The translations under genes were made by a program, and so were the position numbers. Positions 7,653-15,632 of a stretch of DNA of 28,624 bases are shown in pieces. Each line of letters begins with the position of its first letter. The stretch's first letter is position 1. The notes under the pieces are model-generated. The model had not been told where the DNA came from and did no database searches. It saw only the letters and a program-made list of their open reading frames with translations. Source of the DNA: Spirochaetales bacterium UBA4629 (GTDB lineage: Bacteria; Spirochaetota; Spirochaetia; Sphaerochaetales; Sphaerochaetaceae). The stretch lies in contig DHMZ01000090.1 in NCBI GenBank assembly GCA_002406055.1, forward strand, positions 1-28,624, written 5' to 3'.

Positions 7653-7654
7653 AA

Positions 7655-8095
7655 TTATTTCGACAAAATAAAAGTTTCTGGCCCATCATTTGTATATTTG
7701 ATGTGCATGTGCTCGCCAAAAGCCCCTACACTTACATTTATTTTCTCTCTTCTTAGAATTTCAATAGCTTTATCATAAAAGACTTTTGCCTTTTCGCCTG
7801 ACATTGCATTATCAAAAGATGGACGATTACCGTGCATAAGATTTGCACAAAGAGTAAATTGGCTAATCAGCATAATTGAAGAAGAACGATCCATAATTGA
7901 ATAGTTTGTTTTCCTATCTTCCTCACCACGATATATTCTTAGACGAACTATCTTTAACAAGAAAGCTTCAAGATCCTCAATCTTATCGTCTTTTTCAACG
8001 CCAAAGTAGACTAAAAGTCCTTCCTTCATCTCGCTGATAAGTCTTTCCCCAACAGAGCAAGATGCATCTTTAACTGTTTGAATAATTGCTTTCAT
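7655..8095 (-). CDS. dtd: D-aminoacyl-tRNA deacylase
   Basis: The enzyme hydrolyses D-amino acids (and glycine) mischarged on tRNA, a chiral proofreading step of translation in the cytoplasm. The 146-residue product has both family motifs: SQFTLC at residues 78-83 and NDGPETF at 136-142, a form of the N-x-G-P-x-T motif that lines the active site. Length and the MKAIIQTV start match the family. It overlaps the 3' end of rpe by 26 bases and has only a weak ribosome-binding site, so it is likely translated by coupling to rpe. Confidence 0.95.
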   Translation of the reverse strand: MKAIIQTVKDASCSVGERLISEMKEGLLVYFGVEKDDKIEDLEAFLLKIVRLRIYRGEEDRKTNYSIMDRSSSIMLISQFTLCANLMHGNRPSFDNAMSGEKAKVFYDKAIEILRREKINVSVGAFGEHMHIKYTNDGPETFILSK

Positions 8096-8756
8096 CGATA
8101 ATTTCTAGTATTTCATCAACAAAGGATTCTTTGTCATCTTCTCTAAAAAATGATGTTCCCATAACAGCAAGAGAAACACCTGCGTCGTACAGCATCTTGA
8201 TGTTATCTTTATTTATTCCACCATCAACTTCAATTATGTAGTTATAGCCCTCTTCATTTCGTCTTAAATCGAGTTCTTTAATCTTCTTAATTGTTTGAGG
8301 AATAAATTTTTGTCCACCCCAACCTGGGTTAACAGTCATAACAAGGACATAATCAACTTCATCAAGAACAGCTTCAATGGCGCTTACAGAAGTACCTGGG
8401 TTAATAGCAATACCAGCGCTCACTCCACTATTCTTTATCATTGAAATACATCTTTCTATATGATTTGTTGCTTCTGCATGAAATGTGATTATATCTGCTC
8501 CAGCATCAATAAAAGACTCAATTTTCTCTTCTGGCTTATCAATCATTAGATGAGTATCAAAGACCAAATCACTTTCTTTTTTTAGATCTTTTATGAATTT
8601 ACTGCCAAATGTAATTTGAGGAACAAAATGACCATCCATTACATCCAAGTGAACATAATCACAACCAGAATCACTTATTTGTTTCAATGCATCAGATGCA
8701 TGAGCAAAATCAGATGCAAGAATTGAAGGAGAAATAGATAACTGTTTTACACTCAT
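8070..8756 (-). CDS. rpe: ribulose-phosphate 3-epimerase
   Basis: Rpe interconverts D-ribulose 5-phosphate and D-xylulose 5-phosphate in the pentose phosphate pathway. The 228-residue TIM barrel shows SISPSILASDF at the N-terminus, then HLDVMDGHFVPQITFG, the phosphate- and metal-binding VMTVNPGWGGQKF loop, and IEVDGGI. These carry the expected His and Asp active-site residues. The frame is open to a TTG at 8777, but the ATG at 8756 gives the family N-terminus. No Shine-Dalgarno is visible. Instead TATAAT ends seven bases before the ATG, which would place the transcription start at or next to the start codon, so the mRNA may be leaderless. dtd follows with a 26-base overlap. Confidence 0.96.
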   Translation of the reverse strand: MSVKQLSISPSILASDFAHASDALKQISDSGCDYVHLDVMDGHFVPQITFGSKFIKDLKKESDLVFDTHLMIDKPEEKIESFIDAGADIITFHAEATNHIERCISMIKNSGVSAGIAINPGTSVSAIEAVLDEVDYVLVMTVNPGWGGQKFIPQTIKKIKELDLRRNEEGYNYIIEVDGGINKDNIKMLYDAGVSLAVMGTSFFREDDKESFVDEILEIIDESNYSNS

Positions 8757-8763
8757 AAAATAA

Positions 8764-8769
8764 ATTATA
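8764..8769 (-). promoter_or_regulatory. -10 box of the rpe-dtd promoter, possibly leaderless
   Basis: TATAAT on the minus strand at 8769-8764, with the rpe ATG at 8756-8754. A start 6-7 bases downstream of the -10 would fall at the ATG itself. The -35 region (about 8793-8787) reads AGATTA or TAGATT, a poor match to consensus. The perfect -10, combined with the lack of any ribosome-binding site for rpe, is the support. Confidence 0.45.
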
Positions 8770-8836
8770 ATCCACAAAATATTTAATAATCTAGATAGTT
8801 ATCATCCATTTCACTTTTACTCAAATTGAAATTTAT

Positions 8837-8864
8837 TTGCACTAAAAAAAATTTGTGTTATATT
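8837..8864 (+). promoter_or_regulatory. greA promoter (extended -10)
   Basis: TATATT at 8859-8864 is preceded by TG and one base (8856-8858), an extended -10. TTGCAC at 8837-8842 is a weak -35 match at a 16-base spacing. The predicted start is near 8871, leaving a leader of about 69 bases before the greA ATG. The promoter is divergent from the rpe -10 box within one 183-base intergenic region. Confidence 0.55.
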
Positions 8865-8886
8865 ATTAATACAGATAAAAAAAGTA

Positions 8887-8919
8887 CCGAGCAGTTTTCC
8901 TGCCCGGGTTTATTTTTTG
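8887..8919 (+). terminator. terminator-like hairpin in the greA leader (possible attenuator)
   Basis: CCGAGCAG (8887-8894) pairs with CTGCCCGG (8900-8907) around a 5-base loop, with one A-C mismatch, and is followed by GTTTATTTTTTG. This has the form of an intrinsic terminator between the predicted start at about 8871 and the greA ATG at 8940. On the minus strand the same bases pair without a mismatch (one G-U) and are followed by TACTTTTTTT, so the element could also stop antisense transcription coming out of greA. Confidence 0.5.
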
Positions 8920-8939
8920 TCTAAGGTTTTAAAGGAAAA

Positions 8940-11675
8940 ATGGTGGATAGAATGATAGATTTAAAAACACTATTACAAGAAGAAAAGAATTTAGGAAAAA
9001 ACCCATATTATTCTTATAAGGTTGCATCATTAGAAGATATAGATTCTTCAATCCTTGCAATGAAGAAAGTTGAGACAAAAGAGAACTTAAGACAAGAAGC
9101 AATTGCAATGGAATACGATAATCCAGATAGTATTGTTCTCAGCTTTGTTGCAGGAAGAATTAATCTTTTATTAAATCCGCATGAAGCTCAAATTAGATTG
9201 AATAACCTAATGAATATCTTCCATGATAAGAGAAATTATGAATGTGCAGCATTTATTGCTACAACAATTCTTAATACCTCTGAAAGCCCAACTCCTCTAC
9301 TAGTTTTAGGCGAGATAGCTGAGAGCAATGGCGATGAAAAGAAGAAATGGGAGTACTACGAGCGTTATGTTAGATGCAACAGTAATGATACAGATATCAT
9401 CACGCTTGTTGCAGATAACTATGAAAAGAATGCAGATAAAAAGAATGCTAAAAACTTCTATCAGCGTTCGCTTAACAGACTCTTAGTTTCTCCTGACAAT
9501 ACAAAGATTAAGAATAACTTTAGCAAGCTTCTTAGTAACAACACTAGCGATTTCTCTTTCTATTCAACTTATCTAGCTAAACTAAATAAGAGTGAATTAG
9601 CTTTAGATTTAGCTAAGATGCTACTTAGTTACCTATATAAAGAAAAGGAAAGCTTTACTGAAGAGACTACATCTCTTATCAGAAGAAAGAATATTGAAAA
9701 TATTATATCTGTATGTCGTACAATTCTATCTATTGATAGTGCCGATGCCGAAATAAGAGAAAAGCTAAGCCAAGTTCTTAAAGAAAGATACTCTAAGAGC
9801 TCAAGATACGAAGATTGTTCAAAGCATTTTGATGTAACTAAAGCAAATATAGATCCTGTTAAAGCTTTAGATGATTTCTTGAAAAACATTGCTTATTCAA
9901 AGAATACATATGTTTTGCAGAATGCAACAAAGAAAGTAGGACTCATTACAGATGTTAGCCCTGCAGGACTATTAACTGTTAAGTTCTCAACTCGTCCTGG
10001 TGACGAAGTAAAGATTAATATTCAAAATGCTATGCAATCCTTAACTGCACTCTCTAACCAAGATATAAGGGCAATTAAGAAAGGAAAGAAAGTTGAAGTA
10101 ATCAGAGAAAAGATATTCTCAGATGGAGGCTATGATTGGCTTTTAGTTACTATGCTTATCTCATCTCCTGGCAAATCTGCACAGATTAAAGAGATGAAAG
10201 AGGAACTTGTTCCATCTGTACTAAACGAAAAGGAATGGGACAGCGTAAGTAAGAGCATAAAGCAAATGGCTCTTATTAATCCTTATATTGATATCATCAA
10301 TAAGAATACTTTCCATTTAAGAGATTATCCTTCAACAAGAGAAGAGAGACTCTATGAAACATTTATTGGCTACAAAGATTTCTCTAAGAAGGTATCTTGC
10401 CTACTTGAAGCAAGCGATGATGATTCAATTGATTTTGCATCAGATTCAATTCTTGAGATGGTTAGATATTTTGCTGATTATCTAAAAGATGAGAAGAACT
10501 CTATTGCAACTAGAATTGAAGCTTTACTTGTTGTAGAAAGCATGGGAGAAAAAGGAGTTCCAATCCAATCTGATCTTTCATTTACAGAGCTCTACTCTCC
10601 TCTTTCTATTACAGAAAAAAAGAGTGTCTATGAAGGCTTAAGCTGCAAAAACAGTAAGAAGGCTTATGTAGACATGCTTTGTGATGTAGATAAGAAAGCA
10701 TATGACACATTAGAGCTAATCTTCCCTGTCAACCCAACTAAAGAGTTGATGAGAAAGATGAATCAAGTAAATGCAAAGAAGTTCAGTGAGTATATGGCTC
10801 GTACACTATCAGACTATAAGAACAATCTTATTGCTTTCTGCTTCTTTGTTGAAAATGGCGTCACAAAGAATGACCTAAAGAATTGCAAGATTAGTCAGGA
10901 TGAATTTATTCTTACAGAACTTAATGCCCTATCATTCTTGTATTCATCTTACGCAGAAGATAGACAGAGAAAGGCTCTTAGAGACGATTTAATTGGACTC
11001 AAGAATCTTTCGCAGTATCTTAAGAGCGCAAGCGAAGAAGATATCAAAAAACTCTCTTCTCACCTTGTTTGGAATGCAGGACTAACTGAAGAAGAAAAGG
11101 AAGGCTTTAAGAGTCTAATTCTTGCTCGATTCACAAATTTCGATTTTGGAGAAAAGGAAGTTAAGGAAGAAAAGCATGAAATTAGTGTTATGAGAGGCTT
11201 CATGTGTACTAAAGCTTCTTTCGATAGAAAGCAAGCAGAGCTTATAGATATTAAAGAGAATCAGATTCCTTTCACACTCCATGAGATTAAAACAGCTCGT
11301 GAGTTAGGAGACTTAAGAGAAAACTCTGAGTATCAATATGCAAAAGATCATAAGATTTTCCTTGATAGAGAATTTGAGAAGCTTGCTAATGAGCTTAGCT
11401 CCGTTAAGATTATGACAGATAATGATGTTGTCGCTGGTCGTGTTGGCTTTGGAACAAAGGTTACACTCTTAGATAAAAACACCAACGAGACAAAGACATT
11501 TACATTCTTTGGACGTTGGGAATCTGACCCAGACAACAACATTATCGATATCAACGCACCAATTGGACAGAGCTTGATTAACCATGTTGTTGGTGACACT
11601 GTTGAATTTAAGAATGGAAGTCTAAGTACAACCTATCTTATTCAGAAAATAGAAAAAGTAAGTGTCGATCGATAA
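8940..11675 (+). CDS. greA: transcript cleavage factor GreA with a 750-residue N-terminal extension
   Basis: GreA rescues backtracked RNA polymerase by stimulating cleavage of the nascent RNA. The last roughly 155 of 911 residues are a complete GreA. A coiled-coil begins near residue 754, the acidic tip is GDLRENSEY (residues 790-798, with Asp791 and Glu794 in the positions of the Mg-coordinating pair), and a C-terminal FKBP-like domain ends in GDTVEFKNGS. The preceding 750 residues include helical, TPR-like repeats at about 50-320 and a small predicted beta-rich unit at about 327-405 (GLITDVSPAGLLTVKF and onward), then more helices. Spirochaetal GreA proteins of about 900 residues are known, so this is a lineage architecture rather than a local fusion. 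AAGGA precedes the ATG closely; a GTG at 8943 is an alternative start. It is the only plus-strand gene here. Confidence 0.93.
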   Translation: MVDRMIDLKTLLQEEKNLGKNPYYSYKVASLEDIDSSILAMKKVETKENLRQEAIAMEYDNPDSIVLSFVAGRINLLLNPHEAQIRLNNLMNIFHDKRNYECAAFIATTILNTSESPTPLLVLGEIAESNGDEKKKWEYYERYVRCNSNDTDIITLVADNYEKNADKKNAKNFYQRSLNRLLVSPDNTKIKNNFSKLLSNNTSDFSFYSTYLAKLNKSELALDLAKMLLSYLYKEKESFTEETTSLIRRKNIENIISVCRTILSIDSADAEIREKLSQVLKERYSKSSRYEDCSKHFDVTKANIDPVKALDDFLKNIAYSKNTYVLQNATKKVGLITDVSPAGLLTVKFSTRPGDEVKINIQNAMQSLTALSNQDIRAIKKGKKVEVIREKIFSDGGYDWLLVTMLISSPGKSAQIKEMKEELVPSVLNEKEWDSVSKSIKQMALINPYIDIINKNTFHLRDYPSTREERLYETFIGYKDFSKKVSCLLEASDDDSIDFASDSILEMVRYFADYLKDEKNSIATRIEALLVVESMGEKGVPIQSDLSFTELYSPLSITEKKSVYEGLSCKNSKKAYVDMLCDVDKKAYDTLELIFPVNPTKELMRKMNQVNAKKFSEYMARTLSDYKNNLIAFCFFVENGVTKNDLKNCKISQDEFILTELNALSFLYSSYAEDRQRKALRDDLIGLKNLSQYLKSASEEDIKKLSSHLVWNAGLTEEEKEGFKSLILARFTNFDFGEKEVKEEKHEISVMRGFMCTKASFDRKQAELIDIKENQIPFTLHEIKTARELGDLRENSEYQYAKDHKIFLDREFEKLANELSSVKIMTDNDVVAGRVGFGTKVTLLDKNTNETKTFTFFGRWESDPDNNIIDINAPIGQSLINHVVGDTVEFKNGSLSTTYLIQKIEKVSVDR

Positions 11676-11682
11676 ATAAACA

Positions 11683-11707
11683 AAATGCCTAGGATTCCTA
11701 GGCATTT
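11683..11707. terminator. bidirectional terminator between convergent greA and tgt
   Basis: An 11-bp perfect inverted repeat (AAATGCCTAGG at 11683-11693, CCTAGGCATTT at 11697-11707) closes a 3-base loop. It starts 8 bases after the greA stop and ends 26 bases before the tgt stop. T-rich sequence follows on the plus side (TATATTTATT) and A-rich sequence precedes it, so it can work in both directions. Confidence 0.85.
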
Positions 11708-11733
11708 ATATTTATTCTTTACAATATCAATAA

Positions 11734-12855
11734 TTATTTAGAATAAAACCTCTTCAAATAATTCTTCTTAAATTCTAAGAATCTATCTTCTCTAATTGCT
11801 TCTTTAATTCTCTCGACAAAGTTATATAGATAATGGAGATTATGCTCTGTTATAAGCATGCCACCGAGCATTTCATTGCATTTAATTAAGTGATGTAAGT
11901 AGCCTCGTGAATACTCTCTACAACATGTACATGTACATCCATCCTGCAAAGGTCTCTCATCAAATGTGTGAATAGCTTTCTTAAGTGTAACTAAGCCATC
12001 ATCTGTGAAAGCTGCACCGTTACGCGCAATACGAGTAGCAAGAACGCAATCAAATAGATCAATGCCGTTTTCAACACAGTCGAGAATATAATCAGGGCTA
12101 CCAATTCCCATAACGTATCTTGGTTTTTCTTCTGTTACATATTCCGCTGTGTAGCTTAGCATATCTCTAAATTCTTCCTTGCTCTCCCCAACGCTTAAGC
12201 CACCAATTGCTATTCCAGGGAAATCCATATCACTTAGTGTCATTGCACTTTCGCGTCTTAGATCTTCAAAGAAGTTACCCTGTACGATTCCAAAGAGATT
12301 TCCTTTGAAGCTCTCACCTAACCTCTTTCTTTCCTCTAGAGATCTTTCAGCCCAAAGCTTAGTAATTCTCCAAGCTTCTTTTGCATCTTTATATTCAATT
12401 TTAGGTGGAGTACAAACATCTAAACACATTGCTATATCTGAACCAATAACACGTTGAATGTTAACAACCTTCTCTGGTGTAAAGATATGCTTGGATCCAT
12501 CAATATGGCTTTGGAATGTAACGCCCTCTTCTTTTATTTTTCTTAAACCAGAAAGAGAGAAAACTTGAAAGCCACCGCTATCTGTTAAGATATTTTTATC
12601 CCAAGATGAAAAATTATGTAAGCCGCCATAGCTCTCTAAAACCTCCAAGCCTGGTCTTAGATACAAATGATATGTATTAGCTAAAATCAGTTTATATCCC
12701 ATCTCTCTAATTGTATCGTGATAGATACCTTTCACAGTTCCATTAGTTCCAACAGGCATAAAGGCAGGAGTTGAAACATCTCCATGTGGAAGATGTACAA
12801 CACCAATTCTGGCTTTGCATTCTGTACTTCTAATAAGTTCAGTATAAATTCCCAT
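11734..12855 (-). CDS. tgt: tRNA-guanine transglycosylase
   Basis: Tgt exchanges the wobble guanine-34 of tRNAs for Tyr, His, Asn and Asp with preQ1 on the way to queuosine. The 373-residue product has the expected parts: NTYHLYLRPG at 60-69; DSGGFQVFS at 92-100 with Asp92 as general base; and FDCVLATR with Asp269 as the covalent nucleophile. The zinc site is Cys307, Cys309, Cys312 and His338 (CTCTCC followed later by EHNL). The ATG directly follows the lptG stop with no gap. AGGGA lies 11 bases upstream. It is the last gene of the long operon, ending at the hairpin shared with greA. Confidence 0.97.
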   Translation of the reverse strand: MGIYTELIRSTECKARIGVVHLPHGDVSTPAFMPVGTNGTVKGIYHDTIREMGYKLILANTYHLYLRPGLEVLESYGGLHNFSSWDKNILTDSGGFQVFSLSGLRKIKEEGVTFQSHIDGSKHIFTPEKVVNIQRVIGSDIAMCLDVCTPPKIEYKDAKEAWRITKLWAERSLEERKRLGESFKGNLFGIVQGNFFEDLRRESAMTLSDMDFPGIAIGGLSVGESKEEFRDMLSYTAEYVTEEKPRYVMGIGSPDYILDCVENGIDLFDCVLATRIARNGAAFTDDGLVTLKKAIHTFDERPLQDGCTCTCCREYSRGYLHHLIKCNEMLGGMLITEHNLHYLYNFVERIKEAIREDRFLEFKKNYLKRFYSK

Positions 12856-13929
12856 CTAAATTTTTTTCCCTATATAATTAATAATTAAAGCAACGAAAAC
12901 TGTTGTTATAACAGGAAGCAAAACAGCCATAAATGGCATAATAGCTCCCTGATGTGAACATATTGAAAATACCATGTCTGAAACATAATATACAATAGCA
13001 ATCGATAATGATTGTATAATTGAAAAAAGCAAAACGTTCTTTTTTAAGTTATAATCCAATGCTCCTGTTATACATAAAAGCACAAATACAGATAGAGCTT
13101 TAAAAAGACTTCTATAGTAGTCTGTTGCCTTTTCTTGCCAAACCTCTCTATCTGTTTGTTTAAGCTTTTTTAAATATTCGAAGGCTCTTTGAATATCCAT
13201 TGTTTCCACATTTATGTTATTAGACTTAAAAAAATCAGGCTCTAAGTTTAAATCATCTAATTCATAGCTTGAATAATACGTATTACTTATTACACCATCT
13301 TCATATCTATAGACGTTTGCATCATCAATAATCCAATGATTGTTCTCGTAATACCCACTTCTGCCACTAATTCTTATGAGTAAATTGCCATTTTCTTCTT
13401 TTATAATAATAGGAGAAATAATCCTCTTATCGTAATCTGTATAACGATTAGTGTAGACAACATATCCATTATCGCTATTAAGAACAATGTTTCTGCTATC
13501 TTGAGTTGAAGAGAGTCCGAATAAGTTTTCACTCAGCGTCTCTCTCTTTGCATCTAGATCCTTAATAAAAGATTCAGAAAGTAAGAAAGAGAAAATAGTT
13601 AACACTATAGCTAAAAAGAAGATTGGCTTAAACAATCTCCATTTAGATAGTCCTGCATTCAATAATGCAATTCGCTCATTATTAGCACTTAAGGAAGATT
13701 GGAAATAGGTGGTGCTAAATAGAAGCGAGATTGAAAATACCATTATAAAATACTGAGGTATGCATAAAAAAGCATAAGAGAGCACATCAAGAAAGCCAAC
13801 ACCACCCGTAAGAATGCTATCCATCTTACCAAAAAGCTCTACACCAGCAAGAATTAAAGAAAATACAACTGTAGCAATTAATGCTGTTTTCATAATAGAA
13901 GAGATAATGTATTTATCAAGAACCTTCAC
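12856..13929 (-). CDS. lptG: LptG/YjgQ-type permease
   Basis: A 357-residue inner-membrane protein of the LptF/LptG (YjgP/YjgQ) family. In Proteobacteria these pair with the LptB ATPase to pull lipopolysaccharide out of the inner membrane. Three N-terminal helices (about residues 11-32, 45-70 and 98-116) and three C-terminal helices flank a beta-rich extracytoplasmic domain containing NIVLNSDNGYVVYTNRY-type strands, the expected jellyroll. I place the start at GTG 13929, which has AGGAG at 13942-13938 with an 8-base spacer. The longer open frame would run into lptF. It follows lptF by one base. Many treponemes lack classical LPS, so the substrate may be another envelope glycolipid. Which of the two genes is F or G is assigned by order only. 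Confidence 0.82.
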   Translation of the reverse strand: MKVLDKYIISSIMKTALIATVVFSLILAGVELFGKMDSILTGGVGFLDVLSYAFLCIPQYFIMVFSISLLFSTTYFQSSLSANNERIALLNAGLSKWRLFKPIFFLAIVLTIFSFLLSESFIKDLDAKRETLSENLFGLSSTQDSRNIVLNSDNGYVVYTNRYTDYDKRIISPIIIKEENGNLLIRISGRSGYYENNHWIIDDANVYRYEDGVISNTYYSSYELDDLNLEPDFFKSNNINVETMDIQRAFEYLKKLKQTDREVWQEKATDYYRSLFKALSVFVLLCITGALDYNLKKNVLLFSIIQSLSIAIVYYVSDMVFSICSHQGAIMPFMAVLLPVITTVFVALIINYIGKKI

Positions 13930-13930
13930 T

Positions 13931-15190
13931 CTATGCTCTCCTATTTCTATAAAGCAGAATAATTGCAAGCAAAGCAATAAAAATATCTGGTAAAAGAATT
14001 AAAATATAAGGATCAAATGATATATCAAAGATAAGAAGTTGGACTGCAAATATCATATACCAATAGGCAACGGCAATTAAAATTGCAATGGCAAAGCCAG
14101 TTAGCTTACCATGCTTTACTCTAACTGTAGATAATGGAAGAGTTAATAGCGTAAGAACAAAGCAGCCTAAAGAAAGAGTTACTTTTTTGCTTAACTCACT
14201 CTTATAATACTGGCCATAAAAATTAACTGGCAATTTTCCTATTGTCGCTAATCTATCCTTCACCATATTAATGTCATCTACTTCATTCTCTTCAACAATG
14301 CCTCTTTCTATAATACTAGAAAGATTTAAGAGAATACTTTCTTTATCAATGTAATAGTCTTCTCTATCTTCAGCTTGGACTATATTTCTTTCTTTGATTG
14401 TATCAATAAGTTCAAGACTCGTAAGGTTAACGGGGCTTGTTGATGTAAGAGACGGAATTTGAGAAGAAAAATCTAAATAAAAGACTGCGCTCTCAGCTTT
14501 AGAAAAAGCATAATTAGAGCTATCACGAATATCAGAAATAAGGAGCTCAGGCTCACTAAGACGAAGTGAATAAACGTAGTTGTAGTTATCAATTAGCTCT
14601 AACTCGCCACTCTTACTTATTACAGTTTTATCGTAGTCTTTTTCATCTTTTGTGAATAAGACTATATCTTCAATTGTTGTACCATCGGCTTTTCCATTAG
14701 ATAAAACAATATTGCCAATGCTATTTGTACTATTACTCTCTATCTCCATTGTTGGCATTTCTGCCATAAGAGATGATAGTTTATCTCTGTAGATAACGCT
14801 TGTATAAGGTTGAAGAATATCTGAAATCAGAAATGTGCAGATTGAAAGAATTATAGAGAGAACAATTAAAGGTAAATATACCTTCTTTCGTTCAATACCT
14901 AAGCTACGAAGTGCTAATAGCTCATTGCTTGATGACATATCACCAAGAACCATAGATGAACTAGTTAGTGTTGCAAATGGAAATGTATAGACCAAAAACT
15001 GTGGCATATAAAGCAAAACCATCTCAATCATCACAGCAAATGAGATGTTTTTCAAAAGAATCTTTTGTACTAAAAGAAGAATTGAATTAACAAAGAAAAT
15101 TGCAAAGAAAAAGAAGAATGAAACTAAAAAGTTCTTCAAAAATTCCTTTGTTATATATTTATTTAATAGTAAAGAATCAGAGTGAGCCAT
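13931..15190 (-). CDS. lptF: LptF/YjgP-type permease
   Basis: A 419-residue inner-membrane permease of the same family as its downstream neighbour, with the same plan. Three helices lie at about residues 22-42, 55-75 and 108-128, followed by a long extracytoplasmic domain of roughly 200 residues and three C-terminal helices. The cytoplasmic stretch between helices 2 and 3 (SSSNELLALRSLGIERKK) matches the coupling-helix region that contacts LptB in the family. The ATG at 15190 starts one base after the dut stop and has GGAG six bases upstream; the longer frame to 15247 would overlap dut. LptF with LptG would form the transmembrane core of the export ATPase. No lptB or lptC is in this window. 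Confidence 0.84.
   Translation of the reverse strand: MAHSDSLLLNKYITKEFLKNFLVSFFFFFAIFFVNSILLLVQKILLKNISFAVMIEMVLLYMPQFLVYTFPFATLTSSSMVLGDMSSSNELLALRSLGIERKKVYLPLIVLSIILSICTFLISDILQPYTSVIYRDKLSSLMAEMPTMEIESNSTNSIGNIVLSNGKADGTTIEDIVLFTKDEKDYDKTVISKSGELELIDNYNYVYSLRLSEPELLISDIRDSSNYAFSKAESAVFYLDFSSQIPSLTSTSPVNLTSLELIDTIKERNIVQAEDREDYYIDKESILLNLSSIIERGIVEENEVDDINMVKDRLATIGKLPVNFYGQYYKSELSKKVTLSLGCFVLTLLTLPLSTVRVKHGKLTGFAIAILIAVAYWYMIFAVQLLIFDISFDPYILILLPDIFIALLAIILLYRNRRA
13938..13942 (-). promoter_or_regulatory. Shine-Dalgarno supporting a GTG start for lptG
   Basis: AGGAG on the minus strand, inside the last codons of lptF and 8 bases before GTG at 13929-13927. It is the main reason for choosing a non-ATG start. 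Confidence 0.7.
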
Positions 15191-15191
15191 C

Positions 15192-15632
15192 TTACACTCC
15201 GGTGGAACCAAATCCTCCCTCGCCTCTCTCTGTTGAAGTAATCTCATCTACCTCTGAAAATGTAGATTGAATAACAGGTGCTACAACCATTTGGGCAATT
15301 CTGTCACCATCATTTACAGTAAAAGAGTCATTAGAAAGATTAATAAGACAAATCTTTATTTCGCCTCTATAATCACTATCGATTGTACCTGGAGTATTTA
15401 AAACAGTAATACCACTGTTAAAAGCAAGACCAGAACGAGGACGAATTTGAATTTCATAACCAACAGGTATCTCTGGAAAAAGACCTGTTGGTATCGTTTT
15501 TCTTTCTAAAGGAAAAATTGTAATAGGAGAAGAAAGATGTGCTTTTATATCAGCACCAGCAGAGCCTACCGTCTTATACTCAGGTAGGCTCACGCTATTA
15601 TCTTTCTTTTTAAAACGAAGACAAATGCTCAT
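15192..15632 (-). CDS. dut: dUTP diphosphatase
   Basis: Dut hydrolyses dUTP to dUMP and pyrophosphate, keeping uracil out of DNA and supplying dUMP for thymidylate synthesis. All five motifs of the trimeric family are present in the 146-residue product: AGADIKA (25-31), RPRSGLA (64-70), GTIDSDYRGE (82-91, with the catalytic Asp), GDRIAQMV (109-116) and the C-terminal RGEGGFGSTG (136-145). The ATG overlaps the pnp stop (ATGA) and has AAGGA six bases upstream. lptF follows one base after the stop. Confidence 0.98.
   Translation of the reverse strand: MSICLRFKKKDNSVSLPEYKTVGSAGADIKAHLSSPITIFPLERKTIPTGLFPEIPVGYEIQIRPRSGLAFNSGITVLNTPGTIDSDYRGEIKICLINLSNDSFTVNDGDRIAQMVVAPVIQSTFSEVDEITSTERGEGGFGSTGV

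Noticed and set aside
7602..7654. LexA-type operator upstream of recA
   Set aside because: Neither the E. coli nor the Gram-positive consensus is present; only a T-rich spacer is visible.
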